Part shown: in pieces, positions 44,101 through 52,157 of the stretch
Position numbering within the stretch: position 1 is the first letter of the stretch
Layout: each line of letters opens with the position of its first letter
Source: Scandinavium manionii
GTDB lineage: Bacteria; Pseudomonadota; Gammaproteobacteria; Enterobacterales; Enterobacteriaceae
DNA length: 64,000 bases
Assembly (NCBI RefSeq): GCF_024764775.1
Contig: NZ_JALIGC010000036.1
Location: forward strand, 62,001-126,000
Reading direction: 5' to 3'
Notes under the pieces: generated by a model
Seen by the model: only the letters and a program-made list of their open reading frames with translations
The model's database searches: none
What the model was told of the DNA's origin: nothing
Made by a program: the position numbers and the translations under genes

Positions 44101-45123
44101 GCTTCTCGCCGTGCTGATATTGATGGGTTACGTGGCCTGGCCGTTTTACTCGTTGTATTCTTTCATGCTGGCTGGCTCTCTGGCGGTTTTGTAGGCGTTG
44201 ATATTTTTTGCGTCATATCTGGCTACTATATGAGCAAAACTGCGCTAATGAATACCCCCTTTACGCCATGGAAATTTGTCGCCAGGCGAATACAGCGGTT
44301 ATTACCGGCACTGCTTTGCATGGTTACCGTCGTTTCGCTCGCTACACTGTGGTGGGTATTACCCATGGACAGGCAGGATATTGCGTACAATGGCTGGACG
44401 GCACTGCTTTACGTCTCGAATTTCTGGGCCTCGCATCATGTCGGTTATTTTGCCGGGCAATCATTGGCGTATCCTTTTTTGCATACCTGGTCGCTCTCTG
44501 TCGAGATGCAGTTTTATTTGCTGATACTGCTTCTGGGTATCACTCGCCAAGGATGGGGGGCACTCTGCTGCATTGCCGTTGGTTCCCTGGTTGCAGGCCA
44601 GTTCAATGGGGGAATGGGGTACTACGGTTTTATCGAGCGTCTGTGGCAGTTCGCGATAGGGGGGATTATTGCCTGGCTTCCCGCACGACGTTTGCTGGCG
44701 CCCTGGTTATCATCGCTCATCTATTGCCTGGCAACGACCAGTATTGTGGCCTGTAGCATTCTGTTTCAGGGAAACGATGCTACACCATCGCTATGGGCGC
44801 TGATACCCTGCCTTTCGGCAGCCATATTACTGCTGATACCTGATGCCCCGGCAAACAATCTACTCGCCACACTTTCACCGGCAGGACGAATTTCTTATTC
44901 CCTGTATCTCTGGCACTGGCCGGTTATTGTCTGGGCGACCTACTTCTTCGAGCGGCAAATAACCGGCCTGTCCATGGCGCTGTGTATTGCGGCGGCCATT
45001 GGTATCAGCATTATCAGCTATCTCTTTATAGAGCGACGCATCTCTGTCTTACTGCTGTTAGCCATTAATGCGGTGGCGGCAGCACTCCTCCTCATCATCT
45101 CGCACCTGTCATTGTACATATAG
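44098..45123 (+). CDS. acyltransferase family 3 (OafA/WecH-like) membrane protein
   Basis: Integral membrane O-acyltransferase, about 341 residues with around 10 hydrophobic segments. The conserved N-terminal segment RADIDGLRGLAVLL...FFHAG with its catalytic His is present only if translation starts at or before 44098; the first in-frame ATG (44230) would delete it. The frame is open back to 44089 but contains no ATG, GTG or TTG there, only CTG 44095 and ATC 44098. So the start is abnormal or the protein is made by frameshifting from the SGNH gene. Other motifs: FVGVDIFCVISGYYMS, HTWSLSVEMQFY, GRISYSLYLWHWPV. It probably acetylates a surface glycan, perhaps the product of the nfr operon. Confidence 0.8.
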   Translation: MASRRADIDGLRGLAVLLVVFFHAGWLSGGFVGVDIFCVISGYYMSKTALMNTPFTPWKFVARRIQRLLPALLCMVTVVSLATLWWVLPMDRQDIAYNGWTALLYVSNFWASHHVGYFAGQSLAYPFLHTWSLSVEMQFYLLILLLGITRQGWGALCCIAVGSLVAGQFNGGMGYYGFIERLWQFAIGGIIAWLPARRLLAPWLSSLIYCLATTSIVACSILFQGNDATPSLWALIPCLSAAILLLIPDAPANNLLATLSPAGRISYSLYLWHWPVIVWATYFFERQITGLSMALCIAAAIGISIISYLFIERRISVLLLLAINAVAAALLLIISHLSLYI

Positions 45124-45199
45124 TAACAATATAACATTACGAAATATTTCGCTTTTCGATGAGAATCGTCCTGGACCCAATCAGGAGAATTAGCGGATT

Positions 45200-47098
45200 A
45201 TGACCCCGTCCTCACCCCCTGTGGCACCGCCTAAAGTCACGCCGCGTGGCCAGCGTTTGCTCATCACTCAGGCTTGTCTTTTCGGTATTTTGGTCATCTT
45301 TGGCATGGCTTATGCCTTACTGGAACTCTTTTCCAGCCCTGGTTTATGGTTATCAGTCACTCGCTTGTTATTGTCGGCATCGTTTGTCGCGCTGGCCTTT
45401 GTTGAAAATTCACTCCGCTGCGAAGGCATTCAGTCACCAGAACCTGAACTGATTGCTGATCCCGGCGCACAATCACGCCCACGCCGTCAGCTATTGCCGC
45501 CTAATGTTCACGTCTGGTTGAATTATTTCCACCAGCATTTGGCCACTACGGTGATCACTGCAGGCCTGGCACTGGCGTTTGCCATCTCAAATTTAGCAGA
45601 CACGACGCCAGTCGACCCGAGCGATGTGCCCCCCTTGACCGTCAGCGTCGTCTTTATTCTGTTGTGTTTTGCGCTGCTGCTGATTGAGCGAATGCTCAGT
45701 TTTAAAGTCGTTCGGGGATGGCAATATCAACAGGAGCACATTGGTCTTGCCCGCGCCCTGCTCAGCATCTTTATATTACTTTCGCTGGCCCTGCTCGGCG
45801 CGATGCTTTCTCCTGCCCTGGCGCTGTGGGCTGTTAAGCTGGCGACCCTCATCCCGCTACTGATGGCGGTTGAGTATCTGCTACGAGCTCTGGCTGCCGT
45901 GACGCACCCTCTTCCCGCGGAGTCCGAGCCTCGTTTTCTCACGCGCAGTCTGCTGACCGCGCTGTATCAATGGCCGCTGCGACCGGTCGTTTTTTTGTTG
46001 AGCGCATTCCATCAGCGTTTTGGCGTCGATCTGCGCCAGATCCAGGCCTTCCGTCTGATGGCTAAAAAGCTGTTGCCGGTGACTTGCGGCATCGCCGCAC
46101 TCGGCTGGTTACTCAGCGGATTAACCGAAATCACGTTACATCAGCGGGGAATCTATGAACGATTTGGCCGCCCAACGGCCATTCTGCAGCCCGGTCTGCA
46201 CGCCGGCTTACCCTGGCCCTTTGGTCGGGTTATCGCCGTTGAAAACGGTACGGTACATGAGTTACAGCTCAGTGATAACACGCAGGTGAGTCAAGCGGAA
46301 ACGCCACCCGACAGCGCGGAAGGACCTGCGCCGCAGAGCAGCTGGCGTCTGTGGGATAACGACCATGCCACCGACCAGTCTCAGGTGATTGCCAGTACCA
46401 CGATGGACAGCCAGAACTTCCAGATGGTCAATACTGACATTCGTTTGATCTGGCGCGTTGGCCTCACCGATAAAGACGCACTTAACAGTCAGTATCAGAC
46501 GCAAGACTTGCCAGGCCTGATACGCAGCGTGGCACGCCAGGTGCTGATGACCCAATTTGCCAGTAAGCAGCTCGATGAATTACTCGATGAGCAACGAGCG
46601 ACGCTGGCAACCACCCTGAGCCAGCAAATCCAGCAGCATCTGACCGCCCTCAATACCGGGGTGGAATTGCTGTTCACCCGCATCGAAGCGATTCATCCGC
46701 CTGCCGGGGCAGCCGATGCATATCATGGCGTACAGGCCGCACAAATCGCGGGTAACGCGTTAATCGCCCGCGAAAAAGGCTACGCCGCTACGGTGGCCAG
46801 CGAAGCGCAACGTAACGCGCAAACCGGGATGTATAGCGCGCAGGCCACGGTGGCAGAAAACCTATCGAAGGCTCAGGCCGCAGCGACCAACTTCGCGGCG
46901 GAAGAGCAGGCATGGCAGCTGGCGGGCGCGGCGTTTATCACTGAACGACGCTACCAAATCCTGAGCCAGACCCTGGCGCATACCCCGCTTTTAATTCTCG
47001 ACGCTCACCTCCAGGGCGCGAACCAACCCGTCCTGGATTTACGCCAGTTTCCCGCGTTAACGGACAGCACCGCTCCACAGAAGGCCAGCACGAAATGA
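45200..47098 (+). CDS. HflK-like SPFH membrane protein
   Basis: A 632-residue protein, first of a four-gene operon. The N-terminal half has about six hydrophobic segments (25-45, 50-70, 115-135, 145-165, 185-230, 295-310), unusual for SPFH proteins. The SPFH/band-7 domain follows (about 310-520: HQRGIYERFGRPTAILQPGLHAGLPWPFG), then an Ala/Gln-rich coiled coil (about 520-600). Proteins of this kind are annotated as HflK-type protease modulators; housekeeping HflK/HflC restrain FtsH, but these are diverged paralogues. ATGA overlap with the next gene. Confidence 0.8.
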   Translation: MTPSSPPVAPPKVTPRGQRLLITQACLFGILVIFGMAYALLELFSSPGLWLSVTRLLLSASFVALAFVENSLRCEGIQSPEPELIADPGAQSRPRRQLLPPNVHVWLNYFHQHLATTVITAGLALAFAISNLADTTPVDPSDVPPLTVSVVFILLCFALLLIERMLSFKVVRGWQYQQEHIGLARALLSIFILLSLALLGAMLSPALALWAVKLATLIPLLMAVEYLLRALAAVTHPLPAESEPRFLTRSLLTALYQWPLRPVVFLLSAFHQRFGVDLRQIQAFRLMAKKLLPVTCGIAALGWLLSGLTEITLHQRGIYERFGRPTAILQPGLHAGLPWPFGRVIAVENGTVHELQLSDNTQVSQAETPPDSAEGPAPQSSWRLWDNDHATDQSQVIASTTMDSQNFQMVNTDIRLIWRVGLTDKDALNSQYQTQDLPGLIRSVARQVLMTQFASKQLDELLDEQRATLATTLSQQIQQHLTALNTGVELLFTRIEAIHPPAGAADAYHGVQAAQIAGNALIAREKGYAATVASEAQRNAQTGMYSAQATVAENLSKAQAAATNFAAEEQAWQLAGAAFITERRYQILSQTLAHTPLLILDAHLQGANQPVLDLRQFPALTDSTAPQKASTK

Positions 47099-48096
47099 AG
47101 ATAACCGCGATAACCCCCGCCAACGACGCGCCCAATGCGGTTAAAAGGCAGACGTTTCCCAAAGCCCCATCACCACGAAAACGTGCCCTGCGCTTCGGCG
47201 TGGCGGCCTTACTGGTGATGCTGGCCGTGCTGACAGCAAGTCTGCTGGAAGTTCGCGCTGGTAGCGCGACGGTCATTACCCGGTTCGGCGATCCGGTGCG
47301 GGTTCTGCTCACACCCGGCCTGGCATGGCGAATTCCGGCCCCCTTTGAATCGCCGGTTGATGTCGATTTACGCATCCGCTCCACCTCAAGTGGCCTGCAG
47401 GACGTCGGCACCCGGGATGGACTGCGGGTCCTGATGCAAGCCTGGGTTATCTGGAAAGTAAAATCAGACAACGACGACGTGCTGCGTTTCATCCGTGCCG
47501 TACAAAATCAGCCGGATGAAGCCGCCCGCCAGATCCGCACCTTTATTGGCTCGGCGCTGGAAACCACCGCCAGCAATTACGCGCTGTCGGATATCGTTAA
47601 CGTCGACGGCAAAAAGGTCAAAATTGCCGAACTGGAAGAGCAGCTTCAGTCACAGCTTAAAAACCAGTTACTTAACAGCTATGGCATTGAGGTTATCCAG
47701 ACCGGCATTGAACGCCTGACGCTGCCAGCCGTGACCTTAAACGCCACCGTTGACCGGATGCGCGCGGAACGTGAGACCATCGCCGCCGAACGCACGGCTG
47801 AAGGCAAACGGCTGGCGGCGGAAATCCATTCCAAAGCCGATCGCGACGCCCGTATTCTGGAAGCTGATGCCTCGGTAAAAGCCGCCGCCATCACCGCCGA
47901 CGCCCAGCGCGACGCCGCCGGAATATACGGCAAAGCCTGGCACAGCGACCCGCAGCTCTATGACCTTCTGCGCTCGCTGGACACCCTGAGTTCGATCGTG
48001 AACTCCAGCACCCGTCTGGTGTTGAGGACGGATGCTGCCCCGTTTAAAACGCTGGTGCAGGAGCCGGGCCAGCCGCAAGAGAAGACGCAACCATGA
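47095..48096 (+). CDS. HflC-like SPFH membrane protein
   Basis: A 333-residue protein with one N-terminal TM (about 32-52), then an SPFH domain (VRAGSATVITRFGDPVRVLLTPGLAWRIPAPF onward, to about 220) and a coiled coil of RAERETIAAERTAEGKRLAAEIHSKADRDARI type, resembling HflC. The periplasmic or membrane-bound scaffold probably pairs with the flanking HflK-like proteins. Both ends overlap neighbours by ATGA, so equal, coupled translation is expected. Confidence 0.82.
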   Translation: MKITAITPANDAPNAVKRQTFPKAPSPRKRALRFGVAALLVMLAVLTASLLEVRAGSATVITRFGDPVRVLLTPGLAWRIPAPFESPVDVDLRIRSTSSGLQDVGTRDGLRVLMQAWVIWKVKSDNDDVLRFIRAVQNQPDEAARQIRTFIGSALETTASNYALSDIVNVDGKKVKIAELEEQLQSQLKNQLLNSYGIEVIQTGIERLTLPAVTLNATVDRMRAERETIAAERTAEGKRLAAEIHSKADRDARILEADASVKAAAITADAQRDAAGIYGKAWHSDPQLYDLLRSLDTLSSIVNSSTRLVLRTDAAPFKTLVQEPGQPQEKTQP

Positions 48097-49154
48097 TGCC
48101 CGTCCGTACGCCGTGGGGGCAGTCTTATCGCATCGCTTTCTTCACGCTTTATGCCACGGCCATCATTGCCGCGTGTGTCTGGCTATTCTCCTGCATCCAC
48201 CAGGTGTCGCCCGATAGCCGAGCGGTGGTCTATCAGTTCGGCAAACCGGTTCGCGTGGCTAATGCGGGGCTGCTGTTTGTCTGGCCCCATCCCATCGGCA
48301 GCATCGAGCGGGTGCCTGCCTCAGAACGGATTATGGAGCGAGAGGTCCTGATGCTGCGCCGCGGCGAACAATTAGATCTCGTCAACAGCTGGGATCGTGA
48401 CGGTGATGCCGGTGCCGGGGCGGGATATCTCCTGACCGGCGATGAAGGGGTTGTGCAGCTGGATGTACGTGTGTTCTGGCGTGTCAGCGATCCCATCCGC
48501 TTTGCGCTCCAGCGTCCGCATATCGATCCGCTGATCGACCGCCTCGCCGAGCGGGCGGCAGCCGTTGTTGCAATGGAACGCAATCTGGATGCTATCCTGG
48601 TCGCACGACCTGAGACGCCGCAGAATGACCAGCACTCTGCCGAGGAACGACTCCGTCTGCGCAGCGATTTCAAACAGAATATGCAACAAAGCCTCGCGCG
48701 AATGCGTGCCAGCGGCAACGATCCGGGGGTAACCATTGAGCGGATCGATATTATTTCCTCACTGCCGGATAACGCCGTCGCGGCCTTCAATGCGGTACTG
48801 ACCGCCAGCCAGCAGGCCGATCAGGCGATTGCTGCGGCGCGCACCGCCGCCACCTTGCGCACTCAGCAAGCGCAGCAACAGGCGGACCGCACTCTCCAGC
48901 AGGCAGAAGCCAGCCGCCAGGAAACGCTGGCCAAAGCCAGCACCGATACGCAACTCATCCTGCAACTCTCACAGGTCCTGCGTGATGGCACCGACGGCGG
49001 GATGTTGCAGCGGCTGTGGCGCGAAAAAGTCACCAAAATTCTGGCGCAGGCCGGACAGGTCATTACCGTCGCGCCTGGCGACGATAGCCGTCTGATCTTA
49101 CAAGGTCTTATGCCGCAAGTAACCACCCCGCCTGCCAGCGAGAAACAGCCATGA
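48093..49154 (+). CDS. second HflK-like SPFH membrane protein
   Basis: A 353-residue protein with one TM (about 15-35), an SPFH domain beginning VSPDSRAVVYQFGKPVRVANAGLLFVWPHPIG, and a long Gln/Ala-rich coiled coil (about 235-290). It resembles HflK in having LLTGDEGVVQLDVRVFWRVSDP. A third SPFH member in one operon is unusual, since the standard hflKC unit has two. ATGA overlaps join it to both neighbours. Confidence 0.8.
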   Translation: MMPVRTPWGQSYRIAFFTLYATAIIAACVWLFSCIHQVSPDSRAVVYQFGKPVRVANAGLLFVWPHPIGSIERVPASERIMEREVLMLRRGEQLDLVNSWDRDGDAGAGAGYLLTGDEGVVQLDVRVFWRVSDPIRFALQRPHIDPLIDRLAERAAAVVAMERNLDAILVARPETPQNDQHSAEERLRLRSDFKQNMQQSLARMRASGNDPGVTIERIDIISSLPDNAVAAFNAVLTASQQADQAIAAARTAATLRTQQAQQQADRTLQQAEASRQETLAKASTDTQLILQLSQVLRDGTDGGMLQRLWREKVTKILAQAGQVITVAPGDDSRLILQGLMPQVTTPPASEKQP

Positions 49155-51058
49155 GCCATCAGTGTAGTCACGGACATATTCACTTTAGCAACAGCTTGCA
49201 AACTCCGGCTGAACAGCGTCGCATGTCGCGCCAGCTCACGCTGGCAATGGTCACCATCGGGCTGCTGTTGTTAAGCCTGCTCTGGCGCGCGATGGCACCA
49301 AAGCAGCCAGCAATCAGCGATATTCTGGCGGGCGTCGCGTGGTTGCTGGTCGCTGTACCGGTGTTCCGCGCCGGATGGCACAGTTTACGTCACCCCGATC
49401 TCCACGGCGTCACTGACCAGCTGATCGTCCTGGCGATGCTCGGCGCATGGGCACTGGGCGACCTGATGACCGCCGCGTTACTGCCGGTTATCATGATTTT
49501 CGGCCATATCCTTGAAGAGCGCAGCGTGATGGGCACCCGCCAGGCCATTGCCGGCCTGAGTAAGCTGACGCACAGCCAGGCGAGACGCGTGCGGACCGAT
49601 GGTTTGCTGGAAAGCATCAGCAGCCAGCATCTTAAACCTGGGGATATTGTTGAGGTCCGCGCGGGCGATCAAATCCCTGCCGATGGCCGAATCCTTTCCG
49701 GTCATGCCAGTCTGGACGTCGCCTCGATCACCGGCGAATCGGTGCCGGTTGAAGTCTCGGTGGGGATGGCCGTTTTCGGCGGTACACTGAATCTGAACGG
49801 TTTATTGCGCCTCGAAGTCACCCATACTGGCGAGCAATCGACGCTGGGTAAAGTCATCGCCCTGATGAAAGATGCCGAGCAGGCCAAACCGCCGATAACA
49901 CGGATGCTGGAACGCTACGCCGGCCACTATCTGATCCTGGTGCTGTTGATTGCCGCTACCACCTGGTTTTTAACCTACAACAGCCAGGCCATGCTGGCAG
50001 TACTGGTTGCCGCATGCCCGTGTGCGCTGGTGTTATCGGCTCCGGCGACGTCAATGGCGGGGATCGCCGTCGCCGCCCGGCACGGGATCCTGATCCGCAA
50101 TGCGGCATTTCTGGAGGAGCTGGCCGATGTCGACGCGCTGATTATTGATAAAACCGGCACATTGACCCAGGGCCGATTGCGGCTGGCCGAACTGAATCAG
50201 TCTACCGAACGCTCGCGCGAGGCCGTGTTGCAACTGGCCTCAGCACTGGGTGCCGTCAGCAATCACCCGGTCAGCCGGGCGCTGGTCGACGCCCGCCACA
50301 ATCATAAAGCGATCCCACTGAGTGACGTGGAGGAAATTCACGGCCTGGGCGTTATTGCCATGACGGACGCAGGTCAGACGCTGCTGGGCCGACGCGAACT
50401 GTTTGAGCGTTACCGGGTCAGCGCCTCGCCGCTACCCAGCCATGACGGTCCAGTGGTCGGCCTTGCAGAAAATGGCGTGTTTCTCGGCTGGTTTCTGCTG
50501 GAGGATACCCTCCGTCCTGAAGCTCCCGAGGCAATGGCGACGCTGAAAATGCTGGGTATCGACCATCAGCTTCTGCTAACCGGCGATCGACAGATTGCCG
50601 CGCAGCGTGTGGCCCAACAGACCGGTATCAGTGAACTGGCCGCCGAAGTGCTTCCCGCCGAAAAACTCCAGAAGGTGCATCAGGCGGTGAATGAAGGCTG
50701 GCGGCCAATGGTAGTCGGTGACGGGGTAAACGACGCACTGGCGTTAAAAGCGGGTGCCGTCGGCATCGCGATGGGCAGCAACGGTGCCGATATCGCCCTG
50801 GCTTCGGCAGATGTGGTGTTAACCGGCAGCGATTTACGCCGCCTGGCGACTGCGGTGAGGCTGAGCAGGCAGTGTCGTTCCACGTTGCAGGTCAATGTGA
50901 TTATCGGGCTGGGCTGGACGGTACTCATTGTTATCGCCGCTGCCCTGGGATTGCTCGGATCCTCCGGGGCATTGATTGCCGCGATACTGCATAACCTCAG
51001 CACGCTGCTGGTATTACTGAATACCGGCCGCTTACTGCAATTTAATGAAACGCTGTGA
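49151..51058 (+). CDS. P1B-type heavy-metal translocating ATPase
   Basis: A 635-residue P-type ATPase. Motifs in order: a short N-terminal Cys/His cluster CSHGHIH (5-11) in place of a full metal-binding domain, TGES (194-197), the membrane CPC (289-291), the phosphorylation site DKTGT (333-337), the SNHP motif with His-Pro (372-373), GDGVNDA (523-529), and a last TM with HNLSTLLVLLNTGRLL. CPC indicates a soft or transition metal; the HN-ST pattern resembles the last helix of Co/Zn-type pumps more than that of Cu pumps, but the metal is not decided. It is the last gene of the SPFH operon, coupled by ATGA. Confidence 0.9.
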   Translation: MSHQCSHGHIHFSNSLQTPAEQRRMSRQLTLAMVTIGLLLLSLLWRAMAPKQPAISDILAGVAWLLVAVPVFRAGWHSLRHPDLHGVTDQLIVLAMLGAWALGDLMTAALLPVIMIFGHILEERSVMGTRQAIAGLSKLTHSQARRVRTDGLLESISSQHLKPGDIVEVRAGDQIPADGRILSGHASLDVASITGESVPVEVSVGMAVFGGTLNLNGLLRLEVTHTGEQSTLGKVIALMKDAEQAKPPITRMLERYAGHYLILVLLIAATTWFLTYNSQAMLAVLVAACPCALVLSAPATSMAGIAVAARHGILIRNAAFLEELADVDALIIDKTGTLTQGRLRLAELNQSTERSREAVLQLASALGAVSNHPVSRALVDARHNHKAIPLSDVEEIHGLGVIAMTDAGQTLLGRRELFERYRVSASPLPSHDGPVVGLAENGVFLGWFLLEDTLRPEAPEAMATLKMLGIDHQLLLTGDRQIAAQRVAQQTGISELAAEVLPAEKLQKVHQAVNEGWRPMVVGDGVNDALALKAGAVGIAMGSNGADIALASADVVLTGSDLRRLATAVRLSRQCRSTLQVNVIIGLGWTVLIVIAAALGLLGSSGALIAAILHNLSTLLVLLNTGRLLQFNETL

Positions 51059-51080
51059 TTCGTTTACCGCTATAAATCAT

Positions 51081-51101
51081 TCAGGGGCGCCATGCCCCTG
51101 A
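51081..51101. terminator. hairpin after the SPFH-ATPase operon
   Basis: TCAGGGGC / GCCCCTGA, a perfect 8-bp stem with a 5-nt loop, between the ATPase gene and the convergent gss remnant. U-tracts are missing, so the terminator call is tentative. Confidence 0.5.
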
Positions 51102-51112
51102 CTATCCCGAGT

Positions 51113-51410
51113 TTACGACTCACCCTTCTCCACCATCAGCGGTTCGAAGACCCTCACTTCCGGGCGCAGCAGCCCGTTTTGGCCCACTGCTCCAGAATCA
51201 AACCGCCTTCCGTGTGACACGACGCGCAGTCAGCGTTGTAGTCGTACACCTTCAGCCCGCGCTCATCCATGCAAAAATCCATGCGCCCGGTAATCATGTC
51301 GTGGCGACGACGCTGCCACGAAAGTCGTCATCGCGGCCAGAGGATTTTCGGGATATTAAACAGCGCCAGCAGGTTATCGTCCTTCATCACTTTATCGGAT
51401 TCGTCCAACC
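51113..51410 (-). pseudogene. gss: remnant of glutathionylspermidine synthetase/amidase
   Basis: Minus-strand translation gives LLALFNIPKILWPR, then an in-frame TGA, then WQRRRHDMITGRMDFCMDER, GLKVYDYNADCASCHTEGG and LILEQWA, which is the ATP-grasp synthetase core of E. coli Gss (GspS). The frame then shifts, and LLRPEVRVFEPL, which lies far downstream in intact Gss, is joined to a tail (MVEKGES, stop at 51113-51115) resembling the extreme C-terminus. The amidase half and most of the synthetase are gone. In E. coli, gss precedes yghU, which here lies at 60.4 kb, so this is the backbone relic at the edge of the accessory block. Confidence 0.85.
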
Positions 51411-51558
51411 TAATTTTTCCAGTTCAGGGAAGCAGGCGGCTAGCGAAAATCCTGTTGTTGTTGTCGTCTGCACATTGCCAACACTGTGGCAGAAGTGGCT
51501 TAATCGTACATCTCACAGATAAGATAATCGAAACGACAACACAACATCAGGAGTCAAC

Positions 51559-52107
51559 ATGAGCTTACAGGCACAGGCACTGGAATGGGGTCACGGTCCA
51601 CGGACTTTCGAGGTTTTTCTGGAACCGACTTGCCCCTATTCGGTAAAGGCGTTCAACAAACTCGACGCACTGCTGGCCGCAGTTGGGGAAGATAACGTGA
51701 CGGTAAAAATTCGTCTGCAATCGCAACCGTGGCACATGTTTTCTGGGGTGATCGTTCGCTACATTCTGGCGGCGTCGACCTTACCGGACGGCAGAGAAGC
51801 GGCGAAAAAAGTATTACAGGCGGTGGCCGATCATCGTGAAGAATTTGAATTCACCGACCATTGCAGCGGCCCGAATATGCAGGCCACGCCGCAGGATATT
51901 GTTGAACGTCTTGAGCGTTACAGCGGTGTGAACGTGAGCGAGCCGTTTGCGGTACCGGAATTACAAACCGTCATCAAATGGCATTGCAAATATGCCCGTC
52001 AGAACGGCATCCACGTGTCGCCAACCTTTATGGTGAATGGTCTGGTACAGCCGGATTTGGGCAGCGGGGATGACATTTCCGTGTGGGCCGCGCGGATAAT
52101 GAGTTAA
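51559..52107 (+). CDS. DsbA-like thioredoxin-fold protein
   Basis: A 182-residue cytosolic protein (no signal peptide) with a thioredoxin fold of the DsbA/thioredoxin-4 type. The active-site position reads EPTCPYSVKAF, a CxxS-like CPYS, so it has only one redox cysteine there and may form mixed disulfides or bind glutathione rather than act as a dithiol oxidase. The cis-proline loop HVSPTFMVNG is clear. The start is preceded by AGGAGTCAAC. Its function is unknown; the ALDH next to it is convergent. Confidence 0.8.
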   Translation: MSLQAQALEWGHGPRTFEVFLEPTCPYSVKAFNKLDALLAAVGEDNVTVKIRLQSQPWHMFSGVIVRYILAASTLPDGREAAKKVLQAVADHREEFEFTDHCSGPNMQATPQDIVERLERYSGVNVSEPFAVPELQTVIKWHCKYARQNGIHVSPTFMVNGLVQPDLGSGDDISVWAARIMS

Positions 52108-52118
52108 TCGAAGCCCTG

Positions 52119-52148
52119 TGCCCGGCGGCGATGTCGCCTTGCCGGGCA
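52119..52148. repeat. REP element between the DsbA-like and ALDH genes
   Basis: TGCCCGGCGGCGA...TCGCCTTGCCGGGCA palindrome of REP type between convergent genes. It likely ends both transcripts. Confidence 0.75.
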
Positions 52149-52157
52149 GTCAGACGC

